64,000 nucleotides of DNA from Odontocerum albicorne (lineage: Eukaryota > Arthropoda > Insecta > Trichoptera > Odontoceridae), in NCBI GenBank assembly GCA_949825065.1, contig OX463854.1, forward strand, positions 14,235,112 to 14,299,111, in the 5' to 3' direction. Position 1 is the first letter of the stretch. Each line of letters starts with the position of its first letter. The translations under genes were made by a program, and so were the position numbers. Shown one piece after another: positions 9,996 to 22,033 of the stretch. The notes under the pieces were generated by a model, which was not told the origin of the DNA, did no database searches, and was given only the letters and a program-made list of their open reading frames with translations.

Positions 9996-12939
9996 AATAC
10001 GAAAATACTATCCTACAACCCAATACTTCACACAACGTACGAAACAGTTTGAGCTCCACTAATACGAACTCGTAAAATTAAATAGTTTTAAATATTCACG
10101 TAATCTTAACGAATATAAATCCTTTCCCACAATGTGATATAATATTATTCAGACAGGGTGGGATATCATCCTAAACCATATGATTAGCCCCTACGCTCAT
10201 ATAACATGTCAGCACCTGTTACACAACTTGACGTTGTATAGTAGCTTATATGTGTATGGAAATTAAAATGATGGTTTTACGTAAACATTATTAGAACAAT
10301 ATTTAAAAAAAAATTTTTTTCAAGCTTGACTTACTTCGAAGCATGCGATGGTGATTTTATCATTAAAAATCGTGAATTTTATACTTTCTGGTAAAGCAAA
10401 ATGACGAAGTGAATTTCACTAAATTATCACTTTTGAAAAAGAAAATACATGGTCATAGGCTAGAATGAAAGGTTTATGGGGCACTTGATATTTAATTTGC
10501 AATTAATTTTGAAACTGAATCATTTTTCAGATATCTAACATTAAATAGGTTTAATATTTTAATGTAAAACATTTATTCTTAAAATGAAACGTGATTATTT
10601 TTATTTGGAAAAAATGCTGCCTTAACATTTAACTTAAAGTAACATTTAAACTTCATGTTATAAGCATCAGCATTTGAATAATAGAGTTATTAATCCATAC
10701 ATTTTTTAATGTAATATTTCACAAAAAAAGGGAAAATTTGAGCATCTATGAAACATCACGAAACAGCGTTAAATTTTCCTTATCCAGTGGTAGAAAGCTT
10801 GACTTCTTACACTGAGTTTTCGAGTTTTTTTACGATGGTACCAATCAAAAATATCCGGTTTGTTTTTGCAAGTTTAGGAGTTTTATCAATTTCTTGTAAG
10901 TTTGAATTAATTTCAAACATGGCAATCATGCCAAATTAATATTTATATTAAACTTATAAATTAGCTAGTGATAACTCAGTTAATTAAAAAAAATGGAAAA
11001 AATTAATTTTTCAACTAAAAAAATTTACTCTATTCGTGTGCCACTAAGAAAGATTTGTCGATCTTGTTATATAAAGATTTGCTGAGACAGATAAGAGCAA
11101 GCAACCCACCACTTTTTCAGCTATTGCTAGAATTGAATGTTGTTATTGTATATAAGTACTAGAAAAATATCTAACCTTACTACACCAGACTTAAACTTGA
11201 GAAGAACTTGAGCCACCTAAACGAAGAGTGTCTTTGTTGCCCTCCACTCCCAGTCTCCTAAAATATTGCTACACATTAAGTGTGTTATCCGTCTGCAAAA
11301 AGTTTTCTACCTTAAAACAGAATTTACATAACGATATTTTTGACAATGTCGTGTAAGTTTTGCCAACATTGCCTATACATGCTAGCGTTTGCGACCAAAT
11401 GCACCCCTTTTGAACGATTGCCGTAATAGTATTCAAGGTTCCATTTTTTGATTTTGGTTTTCAAAATATTTAAGACATAATTATCCAATTACTTACCACA
11501 ACAATATTTTGTAAACTCCATAACTTTTAACAGGCTTTGAGGTTCATGGCTGACGTTTCACACTATAAACTAACAGGATGAAATTATCGAAATAGTTAAA
11601 AACTTACTAAAATGTAATTTCAAACAATAACTTATGGATACTATTAAATATAACCGGGTGGAATAATGTCTTGAAGTGATATACAAACCGGAATATATAA
11701 AATGTTTAATATTATTATCCCTCAGACCATTGCGGCCGGTACCTTAACTAATATTTTAAAATGTAATATCGATGCCTCATCAAGATATTTTTTTGTCGGG
11801 GTACGCAAATATGTCGGAATGATTTAGAAATTGATGAATAAGTACTTTTCGTCTCATTTAAACTCATTTTATTGTAACTGTCCCTATTAAATTGTGTTAT
11901 CGGTCTCGTTATCGGTATCCTTGAAATAAATTTAATTTGTTTACTCAACTCTTGTAATGTCGATTGTATTGTATTTATGTTTCTGTGTTATAGATAAGTA
12001 TTTTCATGCACCATATTTTGAAATATATTTGTTTAATAAAGAAAGCTGTTTATTTAAACTGTTGATATTTAATGTTTAGTGTTATAAATGTTACTATAAT
12101 ACGTAAAGAACAATTAAAGTTTGTTATTCTTTTAAATAAATACATTCTCCTTCATTTTATCCGGTTTTTCCAACTTCTTACATTTATTTCAAACCTCATT
12201 CAATGGGACCAAATTAACTTGCACCAGTTTTCCTCTACTATGTCTTCTATACAAGGTCAATATGTAAATTGTTATTGATACTTTTTTTATTATTCAAGTA
12301 TTCATTCTACAATTTCTGCCTTTCTCTGGGTTTTATTTTTTTCATGCATTTTTCCTAATCCATTTTTTTCTTCTTTTGTTCTTTTGTTATAAAAAATGTG
12401 GTAAACGTTTTAAATATTAAGAATTTTACAAGTAAACATTTTTTTAAGTAAAACTATAAAAGCTATATTTTATATTGAATTGATAAAAAATATTGGAAAA
12501 CTGGTAGAAAATTAACTTGAAATAGAAATTCACAAAAAATTAACCTTCCTTTAAACTAACCCCTTCATTATTGAAAGCAACCCATTAAATCCAAATACCT
12601 TAAAAAACCAGCACTTCGAATGAGCAAAACCTACACGGAATATCGTATAGTTTTTATTACTCTCGATACAGTAGGGTTATTTAATTAATTTTGCTTCATA
12701 TTTTACAATAAAATTAATCCAAAAGTTATAACACGTAGCCATCCCAAGACAGTATAGCAATAAATAAAATTAAAGAGACTTTATTAAAAGATTGTTTTCA
12801 AATTTGGTTAAATCCGTTTATTGGCAATGGGAGGAAATGCGATATTTTCATTTCCCCTTCCTAAAAAAATTGCGTTGACTTGCGCAGTCTGAAAAAAAAA
12901 AAGAATCAAAAATATGTATTAACAGAGAAAAAAACATTT
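9996..12939. other. AT-rich non-coding stretch
   Basis: Three kilobases with only frames below 70 codons. No mobile element or tandem repeat was recognised. Confidence 0.35.
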
Positions 12940-13222
12940 TTAAATTGATTTGTATAGTTCCATTTGTGACATGTGGATTTGACTACATTTGAAAGTAAGA
13001 AACGTGGATGTGACTAATTTTGACACGAAACTTTCAGTATTTGTCCATTTTTGTTTACTTCTTATGCCATTCAGCAAGATGGTGTCTGCCTCTACGAGAA
13101 TGTGGTTGGTTGAAATGGTTTTGACGATGTTTGGAAATAAACTTTCCTGTATTGGTCCACTATTAAAAATAAGTCTCATATTTAGTAGTTTTTTTAACAA
13201 TTTGACGTTTGATTTAGCTTAA
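12940..13222. other. Region open on both strands; unassigned
   Basis: A minus-strand frame of 86 codons (13200-12940) and a plus-strand frame of 77 codons (12989-13222) overlap. The minus-strand protein is less low-complexity than most frames here (for example ESLFPNIVKTISTNHILVEA) and may be an eroded mobile-element protein, but I do not recognise it. Confidence 0.3.
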
Positions 13223-13518
13223 TTGTACGTAGAAAATACTTTTAAGAGAGTAATTTTGCATTGCCAATAAAAAAAATATTTGGAGTGGTCCACATTTGAA
13301 AATTACTTCGTGGCATTTGTTGTTAGATAAACATTAATGGGGGTTAAAAATAATTGCAGGAAAAGTCTAAAGACTTGAAAAACTTCTGTGATGATAGCAA
13401 TACATGAAGCAGAAAAAAATCAAAATTGCTATTGATTTTACACCAATAACTATTTACCTTAAATAGAGAAAGTGCTGCATTTTTTGCTTCAATACCAGTA
13501 ATATACAGTTTATGTATC

Positions 13519-13688
13519 GTACTGTATACAACGTTCTATGTACTCTTTCAACCAATCAAAAAGATGTTAAAAAAGCATTAAGTAAAAACCAGACTGAAAT
13601 ATTTAAAAAATATCTGAATTCCAGCGAGATTTAAACCTGCAACTTCCGGGCTGGGAGATAGGCGTCTTACCAACTAGGCTGTCGCTGG
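13519..13688 (-). mobile_element. tRNA-derived SINE
   Basis: On the minus strand: head AGCCTAGTTGGTAAGACGCC, degenerate B box, body with CCAGTCTGG replaced by TCAGTCTGG, a tail with GATTGGTTG, and an end near TTGTATACAGTAC. The conserved tail middle is shortened. Confidence 0.75.
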
Positions 13689-15260
13689 ATTCTGGTATAT
13701 GGAAGCAAAATATCAATTGATCAGCAATTGGGATTTCAGAATCCCGTTGTTACCTCATCACGTGCGACAGTGTAGCCAACAAGTAGGATGACGAGAGGAA
13801 ATTCCGCGGCTACTTCATTGATTTAAAACCCAAAAGTTCGATTAATGGGGCCGAAAAAAAGTTGTTTCTTGGCCACACTGTTTATTATGACCACATCGCC
13901 ATAATTATAATAATCAAAAACGTATTGCAATTCCTCATCCGAGTCTATATTCGGACGAAATGAATTAATTTCACTCACATTTTTTAGGAGAAAATGTTGT
14001 CTCCCGGCCATATTATTCAATATGACTACATAGTTAATTTGTAATTATTCAAAGGTATCACATACATTAAAAAATATCAAAAACGTGTTTCAGCCTCCTA
14101 TCCCGAGTCTCTCTTCGGATGGAATGAATTATTTTTTCTCATATTTTTAATAAAATGTTAAGAATTTTTTTTCTTGCACAGATTTTCCATCTAGAACTAA
14201 AAAATATTTTGAATAAATTTGAGACCAGTTTTATTAAGGAGCGTTGTAGTTTCGTACCAATTTAATTTAAACTCTAAATTTTGTATCTCATCTTCAAAAA
14301 GCAACATCTACAGTTTTTAGTTGATTTAACTTTGGAAATTTTACTCCCAATTATGAACTTAAAATGGTGCAAACTTACGAAATTTGAACAGTGCCTCGGC
14401 CCACCGTTTGATACTCGTACCGTCTTATCTATTGTTACAATATACGTAGACATTAAGGATTTTCATCCTTTTTACTTTCAATCTACTCTCTGGTCTCGGG
14501 TCCCTGACCCTTTCTATCCTTTGTTCGTCATGATGGATGAATTATAAACTCTAACCTCGCTGTTATACCATCCATAAATATAGCGCAAAGATAAAGACGG
14601 GAAGAATACTCTTCTATCTTGGAGTTTTAAAATATCTCACTTCACGGAGCAGAGGAAGTTTGAATAACATCGTGTATTGATCAAGTTCGTGAACCTCCTG
14701 CTTAACTTTCATAATTAATTTATCAAAGTTTTTGCTTTTTGGAATTTCTCGAATCAAATTAGTAAATCAAAATTTTCCTTGTTGTTTCACTAATTGCTCT
14801 TTTATCTTGCTACACGTGTTTCTATCCAATACTCCAACTCCTATCCTAAGGCTTTCTTTAGGAATACTGATCATTCTGAATAAATTTTATAAGGACCTTC
14901 AAATTTGCATTTTTCTTCTGTACTACGATGTACAAATATAGCTTTACTTTTTCAAGCTAATGTTCATCATATTCCGCTATCTTTAAGCAAGGGCTATTAA
15001 AAAAGCATCGAGTCTTTCTTTACCAGATCCAACACAGAATTTAAAACAATTTTTTATTAGTCTGCTCGAATGTCCTAGACATTTTCCGTTGTTTTGGATA
15101 TTTTGATATTCCTAACAATATTCCATTATATTTATAATCTTTTTCTTAGTTGGTTTTATTCGATAACAGTATATTTTTGTTATTATTTTGGTATAACATC
15201 AGTCATATTATTGTTGCGTAATATTAACATTCGATTTCTCTAAGAATATATCAATTTTTA
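13689..15260. other. AT-rich stretch, possible eroded element
   Basis: 14281-14547 is open for 88 codons on the plus strand and the neighbouring 14640-14940 is slightly less AT-biased. I see no domain in either strand. Nothing else can be supported. Confidence 0.35.
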
Positions 15261-15413
15261 TTGGTTTTATCAAACACTGTTTATTCCACTTTTTGTAACG
15301 GTATAACTCTACCTATTTCAAGGCTTTCACTTCATCATCAGGGAAGCACAACTTGAAACCGGTAGGGGTATACCGTTACAAAAATTGGAATAAACAGTGT
15401 TTGATAACACCAA
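15261..15413. mobile_element. Inverted pair of Penelope-type terminal sequences
   Basis: Arms of 62 bp at 15261-15322 and 15352-15413 are inverted copies with several mismatches, around a 29-bp loop. Each arm carries TTATCAAACACTGTTTATTCC, here read up to 20 bases, and the GTAACGGTATA block. The same sequence occurs at 31450-31545 next to a Penelope-type GIY-YIG fragment. Minus-strand bases near 15341-15310 read CTGATGATGAAG...GAAA, like a hammerhead ribozyme core. Penelope elements are known to carry such terminal ribozymes, often in inverted arrangements. Confidence 0.55.
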
Positions 15414-15582
15414 TTACAACAAAATAAAATATCTATAATTTGGTTTCTCTATTATCACTTGTCAGTATAATTTATTTGTTTCTTTAAGAAGCATTGAGTC
15501 GTAGATGACACGACTTTACTTGTGCGTATCATATCTAGTGCAGCTCATTTTGCGTCTGATTAAAATAAAATAAATCTCGTAT

Positions 15583-15660
15583 AAAATGTATCAGAGAATC
15601 ACTGGGAAATGAACCCGGGATACCGGAATGCTAACAAAGTATGCTCACTAGACCATATTC
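15583..15660 (-). mobile_element. tRNA-like head, different subtype
   Basis: The minus strand reads GGTCTAGTGAGCATACTTTG and then CGGGTTCATTTCCC, an A-box-like and a good B-box-like block about 30 bp apart. It is a tRNA-derived head distinct from the common SINE. No tail was identified. It does not form a convincing functional tRNA. Confidence 0.45.
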
Positions 15661-16475
15661 AAGAAGTTCTAAAACTACATAGTTAAATAAAAAGTAATCT
15701 TTTAACAGAACTTTAAAGAAACACATTAATTTCAATTGAAAATATTTGTCCAAAGCACGCCATTTTTTGGTTGAATTGTTATTGATATTAAATTCTTTTT
15801 TTTTCCATACTATTTAATCACTTAATTTGCTTTTACAGACAATTTATTATTGTATTTATTGACTTCTGTTTGATTGAGTAAATAATTTCATGTTAAATTT
15901 TATTTTTTTATTATGAAAAAACCAAATCAATGTTTTTGAAGCACACAAAAATAATAGGAATAAAGGTCTATCAATAAAGTTATAAAATAATTCAACTGCA
16001 TATTTTTTTTGTACTGTACATAAATCATGATGCATATATTAGTATGTCACTCACTACACTGACATTGCATTTGAATGGTTTAAGAACACTCAATAATACA
16101 CTTTTTTTTAGTATGCAAAACATTTGATCGCCTAAGGATATATTCACAATAGCATTGATAACCAGCGGAAATTGTTTATTTATTTATTTTTATTATTTTT
16201 CGTATATGGTATTTTTATTATTTTTTATTACAGTATTTTTTTCCAACCAACCAGCTCATATTGAATACATTAAACGGTTTTAATTAATTATAGATTTTAC
16301 AGAAAAAACATTCGTTCAAATCTAATTAAAAAAAAACTAATAAAGGAATAAAATCTACCAATATTAGCAAAACAAGAGAAAAGGAAGAAAAAGGAAGGTT
16401 AACAAAGAAATAAGAATGTAAATATGTTTTGAGTAATATTTTTTCAATTCCCTCCTATTCCAATTTAACGTAAAT
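15661..16475. other. AT-rich non-coding stretch
   Basis: Nothing recognisable beyond short A/T runs and a TTTATTTA-type microsatellite near 16180. Confidence 0.4.
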
Positions 16476-16897
16476 AAGGATGGTTTATTTATTTAACACT
16501 TTTATAGCAAATACAATCTGGCAGGTTTATTGCCAGGCGGCAATCTCTTCCAACCAACCAGACAAAAGTAAATGAAGCAAGTTACGTGGTCGCATAAATC
16601 ATTCAAATGCCTATCCATTCCCACGAAATCAATTAACATATACGTGAGCACATGCCCACGAACCCCACAAAGACGGGCAGTCACCCGAACATTCTTTTTC
16701 ATATAAAGTGAGATATCATCAATCAAAAGGATAGGAAGGAATGTTGGAGAGGAAAGGAAAAGAAAAATCAGAAATGAAACACGTTATTTTACTGACTAGA
16801 AATTAAGAGGTTTTTCAGTCGCTTCTTAAAGCGTGCCAAGGACGGAGCGAGTCTTATATTGGTTTGTAACAGATTCCAGAGTCTCACTGCATGGACA
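16476..16897 (-). mobile_element. LINE 3' end, copy A
   Basis: About 410 bp matches 47970-48410 closely, by eye roughly nine bases in ten. On the minus strand it holds the last codons of the LINE protein, a 3' untranslated region and a tail GGTTGGTTGGAAGAGATTGC ...GGCAATAAACCTGCCAG, ending in an AT-rich repeat near 16480. Similarity to copy B stops abruptly at about 16897, as expected of 5' truncation during target-primed reverse transcription. Confidence 0.75.
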
Positions 16898-17639
16898 GTG
16901 GTTTAAAGCTTATAGCAATCTTAAGAATTCGTTCCACAGTCAATTTAGTTTACTTGAAAGTGCATTGTGGCCACGCAAACAATCAGTTTGAGTTCAGCCT
17001 CACCTCAGTTTTGGAACGGAGTGTTTGTTTATTTCTTGCAATGGATCCTTTGGAAATAATATTTATATGTATTAAGCATTCGAAGAATATAAATTAGGAG
17101 TTCAATTCATTATCTTAATACAAAAACATAAACACGTGACTAGCTTCATATATTGTATAAACACCTACATAAGTTTTCCCAATCTTACAGCCACATGTCA
17201 ATAAATTCCTTTCAAGAACCTTTACACCTCGTGAAACTATATTGCGAAATTTAACATTTTGAAATTGTCTCATCCGGAGTACGTGTTGACTATTGCATAT
17301 CCTACGGTAGTCTGACACGTTTCGACTTGAATGTATGTGCTGCATTCACATCGACCGAAAATACCCGCATAATTTATGTAGTGCATCGGCATAATTAAGA
17401 TTTGTAGTAAGTTCGAGTATTGACTCTATCTATACGCAAAACACATTTTTATTTGAAAACAAAGGTAAACAACTTAAGGTGATGTCTAATTAGAATTTCT
17501 AACTGAATAAGAATAAATACTTTTTTTCAAAATTTGATTGATTTAGTTATGTACAACTCTCCCCAAACTATTTAGACCTTCAAAAATACTTGTACAGATA
17601 TTTTTTGTAAATCTTAACGATTCAGTTTTTTAAGCGACA
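16898..17639. other. AT-rich non-coding stretch
   Basis: Short frames only (68 and 76 codons). No domain or repeat was recognised. Confidence 0.4.
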
Positions 17640-17935
17640 ACCATATCAATGATTCTTTCTTCCAATCTGCATTGCTTTCAATCATCGCTTTTTGCCATGT
17701 CCAAGTTTTGCTCGCATATGCTGTTGGAACCAAGATTATATTATGAGAAGCTTAGCTTACATTGAAATGATCCGTTCGGTGAACACATTATCAGTATAAA
17801 GCACTATTATCACTATTGCCTGCTTCTATCTTTTCTTTCAATATTGCCCTTCCCGCGACCTTCCGATTTTTTTATTCATTCAATAATATTCGATGCCTTA
17901 TGGTATTTTTGAACTTTGTGACTTCATCGGTATTT
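17640..17935 (-). pseudogene. LINE reverse-transcriptase fragment
   Basis: The minus strand reads EVTKFKNTIRHRILL and, downstream, LVPTAYASKTWTWQKAMIES. These align in order with the E(I).(R)RI..(G/A)...F and the (L)YG.ETW.LTK.......Q..MER segments that follow the catalytic core in many non-LTR reverse transcriptases. Frames are broken and no complete domain is left. The hAT MITE at 18089 lies just beyond its 5' end. Confidence 0.55.
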
Positions 17936-18088
17936 TCAACCTTTTTTAATTTTTGCTTGACATGATAATAATTCTTATGGTATTCTTTTATTAAAACATT
18001 TATGGAGTTCTATGTTGAAACACATCGTACATTCATGATTGTACATTTGTCTATCAGCCCTGACTTTCATTTTATATTTACCTCAGTG

Positions 18089-18925
18089 CAGGGGCGGCTC
18101 GTCTTGGGCAACCGAGGCACTGCCCCACACACATTTCTCCTAATAAAAAAATAATAATTAGCTGAAATATTTTGGAAACGTATTTTTATTATTGGTATAA
18201 TTGTAATTATTCTTAGTTTTTCGGAATATTATTTGCACGTAATGATTTATAAATATTTGAAAAAAAAAACTACATTAACTTATTACTGGTAAGTAGGTGT
18301 GAAATATATACTTGCACGAAGTACGAAATACGATGCACGCATACAACCAAACGAGTTGCGGCGGTCAATTTTGTATCTGCCGTGGTCACGCGGTCGCTAG
18401 CTTCAGTTTAGCAGTTGCTCTGACGCGAGACCCGATAGGGTTTGGTCAGTCAGTGGAGATAAAGAGAAAAGTTCCGTATTACCGTATACAGAAGGTCACT
18501 TGCCAAGGCCTATTTGGGGCAGGAGCATGCCTGCCCCGCTGTAATGAGCGACGTTTATTTTTTGTTTTTCATGTTCATGTATTATATTAATAAAAACGAT
18601 TTCCATTTTGTGAAAAATTTATATTTTTATAATAAGAGTTTTGTTTATTTAATTTGTATACGTTAATAAAAAATATTTTCATTTGATTTTGTGAAAAATA
18701 CATGTTTTTTTTTATAATGATAGTTTTGTTAATGTTTATATGTATGTTAAATAAAAATTATTTTTGTTGAATTTCGCTATAAAAAATTTGATAATTCTTA
18801 GTATTTTCTTGGTTTGACCTCACTGTACTAAAAATATATACAGTTAGTTTTTTTTTAAATAGGGGGGGGGGGGCACTTCAGCCTCATTATGCCCCACCTG
18901 TTTTTAAAGTCACGAGCCGCCCCTG
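18089..18925. mobile_element. Non-autonomous hAT element, 837 bp
   Basis: The ends are perfect 14-bp inverted repeats, CAGGGGCGGCTCGT and its reverse complement. The next bases are also partly inverted (GAGGCACTGCCCC against GAGGCTGAAGTGCCCC). The CAGGGGCGG start is typical of one group of hAT elements. A GC-rich core at 18312-18590 is open for 92 codons but has no transposase motif, so movement would depend on an enzyme supplied elsewhere. An 11-base G run lies near 18864. The intact target duplication and TIRs suggest a fairly recent insertion. Confidence 0.88.
18586..18790. repeat. Diverged ~80-bp tandem repeat inside the hAT element
   Basis: Three units share TTTTGTGAAAAAT (or a close variant), a T run, ATAATGATAGTTTTGTT or variant, and TTAATAAAAA at the joins. 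The period is about 80-85 bp. Subterminal arrays are common in non-autonomous hAT elements. Confidence 0.55.
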
Positions 18926-18933
18926 CCTCAGTG

Positions 18934-19345
18934 TATATACATGCTGTGACAATTGCTTACATTATTACCAGAGTTCAAAGCTAAAAATAAAACAGCGAGG
19001 AAATTTCCTCGTAATTTATTCACAGCCCTCTTCGGAGTGTTCCAGAATCATAACGGCCCTTCGTATCCGTGTGGAAAATTAAACTTTTTTTTGGAACATT
19101 GACTGCCATGATGATCAAGTAATGTCTAAATGCTTTGCATACCAATGCCTTACACATTAATATTACCAGTTCATTAGGCTTGACTTTCAATTGATTATCC
19201 TAGTTCAATTAGATTTGTTCTTACTTTAACATTCCAATCTAATAGTTTCAACAACATCAGATCTACATAGGTACTTAGCCAGATTTCTAAATGTCCGGCC
19301 TAAACAAATTAAAGCACAGCGCAAACGATGTGTTAATTAAAATTT
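18934..19345. other. AT-rich non-coding stretch
   Basis: Nothing recognisable. Confidence 0.4.
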
Positions 19346-19400
19346 GATACCTCTACCTATTTAGCCTTCTTTAGTTTTACATCGGTTCATCTTCAGACCA
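19346..19400 (-). mobile_element. Possible Penelope terminal scrap with hammerhead-like core
   Basis: The minus strand reads GTCTGAAGATGAAC, a spacer, then GGCTAAATAGGTAGAGGTAT. This keeps the order of the motif at 15310-15341 (CTGATGATGAAG ... TAGGTAGAG) and at 31490-31530. It is short and diverged, so chance cannot be excluded. Confidence 0.35.
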
Positions 19401-19814
19401 ATTGGCTACCACAGTACTGGCAACTTGCTGGGCTGTTTGAACTCCAAGTCTTAAGCCACATTATAAGAAAAAAAATCTGCGCTACGAGTCATTTCCCTTC
19501 TCCCGTGATGTTAGACATTAAGGCTGTTATCACTACTATTATTTTCCCTCATAGGTGTGTTGCTTCCGAAGAATGAGTCTTTGAGCAGTTCCTTCTTCAT
19601 CACTACGTGACGTCACACTGATTAAAAAAATTACTTTTTGATCTTCTGGTGTAGATTGCGCTGGATGGGGACTTTTTTGGTCTCCAATAGCAGCGTGGGT
19701 GGTGAGGGGAGGGTTCGAACTAAACTGAACCTCTACCCTCGGTAGGATATCAGCAAGAGCTGATAGAAAACATGTTGTATCGTTATATCAAGTATTTTTC
19801 AAAACAAAAGAAAA
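19401..19814. other. Unassigned stretch, moderately GC-rich
   Basis: About 19600-19760 is less AT-biased than its surroundings and includes GACGTCAC, but no frame has a recognisable domain. It may be the 5' part of the mariner remnant that follows or an unrelated element. Confidence 0.35.
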
Positions 19815-20290
19815 CCTTCTCCGTCATCTTCCATGGTGAAACATTGGGCCAAACAGTTTCGCTTAGGCAGATAATCTATTGAATTTGATCTTCGTCAAGG
19901 CAAGAAAAAACGTAGATTTTCAGGGAATTCTAGTTATTAACTTGAAAAAGAGAAACCGTACAGTTATTGGCAATTTTTATGTGTCATCAATGTACGAATT
20001 AAAATATGTCATAAAAACTGAACGCCAATAAAAGCTGTCACGGGTTGTGAGATTATTGCACGATAATGTGCCATTGCATACTTCCGTTGCTACAAAGGTT
20101 GGGATTCAACACTGTGGTTTCCAAGGGCTGAATCACACACTCCATAGCGCCCCACCCCGTATTTCATAATATTTTCAAAACTGAAATCCGATTTACGTGG
20201 GAATTTTTTTAAGCATAGTAGAAGGATCTCCACAGTATAACAACCCCATTTTGAGAAAAAAAAATTAAAAGGTTCAATTCTGATCGAGTT
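19815..20290 (+). pseudogene. Mariner transposase remnant
   Basis: Near 19830 a frame reads SMVKHWAKQFRLGR, matching the first DNA-binding domain of mariner transposases (W...F..GR.S.ED). After a large loss, 19990-20200 gives KLSRVVRLLHDNVPLHTSVA, which contains the second catalytic aspartate motif (LLHDN.P.HT). The third motif region (SPDLAPSDYYLFP in the family) is still visible as a frameshifted HSAPPRIS. Frameshifts, stops and an internal deletion make it non-functional. The first catalytic aspartate region is missing. Terminal repeats were not found. Confidence 0.7.
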
Positions 20291-20701
20291 CACTCACAGG
20301 GCTGTTGTTTGTTTTCTAATTACAGTGGTTTTATTAATACCTTTGACAACAAACAGTTACATGCCTTCTTGAGGGATTCTTAATCAGAAAGCTGGATAAA
20401 GGGCTCCAAGACTTTTACACATTTCTAATGCGGTTATAAGAAGTAATGTATGAATTAATGAAATCTTGAAAGTTGTAAGTTACAAAGGTGCATGGTCTTG
20501 CAGTAACGGTCATTGTATTATCACTCGGAATATTGCTGGTAGGAACTCCGTGGTCTGCTACCCCCCTCAAATAATGGAGGCTTTTTCCATCTTGTATTCA
20601 TGGTTATAAGAAGAGTTAGGTATTCAATCGTATACAGTATATTCTTTGTACCAAAATATCAAGAAGAGGTTTTAATGTATTGCATAATTATTTAATACTT
20701 A
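20291..20701. other. AT-rich non-coding stretch
   Basis: Nothing recognisable. Confidence 0.4.
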
Positions 20702-20868
20702 CATTGTATACAGTAAAGCTGGCGAACCAACCGGAAAGATGTTGAATAGGTCTTATATGAAAACATGACTTGAATTATTAAAAAAAAAATGTTCCAACGG
20801 GAATCAAATTAACTACCCCTAGGCTGGAAGATGTGCATATTAAAACTTGACCACGTAGTCCATCCAAA
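20702..20868 (-). mobile_element. tRNA-derived SINE, decayed
   Basis: The tail (CTGTATACAATGT on the minus strand), GGTTGGTTCGCCAG, body and a degraded head with GATTCCCGTTGG are present in the family order. The head lacks clear A-box identity. Confidence 0.65.
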
Positions 20869-21874
20869 ATGAACATGTTAGTTTAAATAAAATATAGAAG
20901 CAATTTTATACAAACGTTTACAAAGCGGAGGAAATTTTCCAAGTTATTTGACTAATGACGATTATTAAATATTATAAAACCGTTTTAATTTATAACACAA
21001 TCATAAAGCATAAAAAAATTCATTTATATTTCTATTCACACTAAAAGATTAATAACGGGTTGGCGTGTTTAAAAGTGAATTAACATTTGAAAGGTGAACG
21101 ATCTCCACAATAACCCATATAAATTTTCTTTGAACTGTCATAATACCTACATTTGGGTTAATTGTTATTTAGCCCACAAAACGTTTGTTACATTAAGCCT
21201 CTTCACCTCTATTTATTATGACAAACATGTTTCGGTTGGCGACGGATCTTGTCATTTAATTGACACGTTCATTAATAATGTTTCAATTAATTATATAAAC
21301 GAATAAATTAGAGCAACACTTGAATCTTTAAATTTTATTCAAACGAAAAACAATCATATTCAAATTTTCAGGCTTTTACAAAATAAATTTTGTCTCGGCA
21401 TCCTACGTGACATGCTTGACCAAGATCTCTTATTGAATAACGCGTATCTGTTAACAATCTGAAAAAAATATTATATTCGACATACACAATGTTTTTGTGT
21501 AAGGTTTTTTACAATATCGTTGATAGTCTCGAGATGCTCAAATTGGTTTCCACGCTCCTGTTAGAAACATACGGAACCTTTTACTATTCAAATGTCAATG
21601 ACTATTTGCTTACGATATTTGTGTATTGATATTCATCAACGTGAGAATACAACTGGTAACTCCATATCTGATTTGATGGATATTTTTAATGAAGATGTTG
21701 GATTCAGGAAGACCCTTCTTCAGTATTTCCACAAACTTTAGTCTTGTCTGAGAAACTGTTAATTTAATTTTTTCAGAAGTTTTTTTGGTAATAATATAAT
21801 ACTCCTTAATTTTTTTATTTGTAAGAGAAATTTTATTTGTCTTGGGTTGTTGATAATTTTTTATTTATTTTTGC
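20869..21874. other. AT-rich non-coding stretch
   Basis: A 70-codon plus frame (21094-21306) has no known domain. Nothing else is seen. Confidence 0.4.
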
Positions 21875-22033
21875 TATCCATGTTGTACTGTATACTCGTA
21901 TTGGTTTGTCTATGGATTATATTTTGCTATCCGTGTTGTACTGTATACTCGTATTGGTTTTTCTATGGATTACATTTTGCTATCCGTGTTGTACTGTATA
22001 CGCGTGTTGGTTTGTCTATGGATTATATTTTGA
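21875..22033. repeat. 53-bp tandem repeat, 3 copies
   Basis: Units start at 21875, 21928 and 21981 with TATCC(A/G)TGTTGTACTGTATA and end with TATGGATTA(T/C)ATTTTG. Copies differ at only a few positions. Because 53 is not a multiple of three, a frame entering the array passes through all three registers. Overlapping frames of 86 and 72 codons are both open and encode the same peptides in rotated order. Confidence 0.9.

Larger units (their letters stand above)
18081..18933. other. 8-bp target-site duplication around the hAT MITE
   Basis: CCTCAGTG occurs at 18081-18088 and again at 18926-18933, exactly abutting the terminal inverted repeats of the enclosed element. Eight bases is the usual hAT target duplication length. 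Confidence 0.9.

Noticed and set aside
9802..10059. An 85-codon minus-strand membrane protein
   Set aside because: It is antisense to a recognisable mariner transposase fragment.
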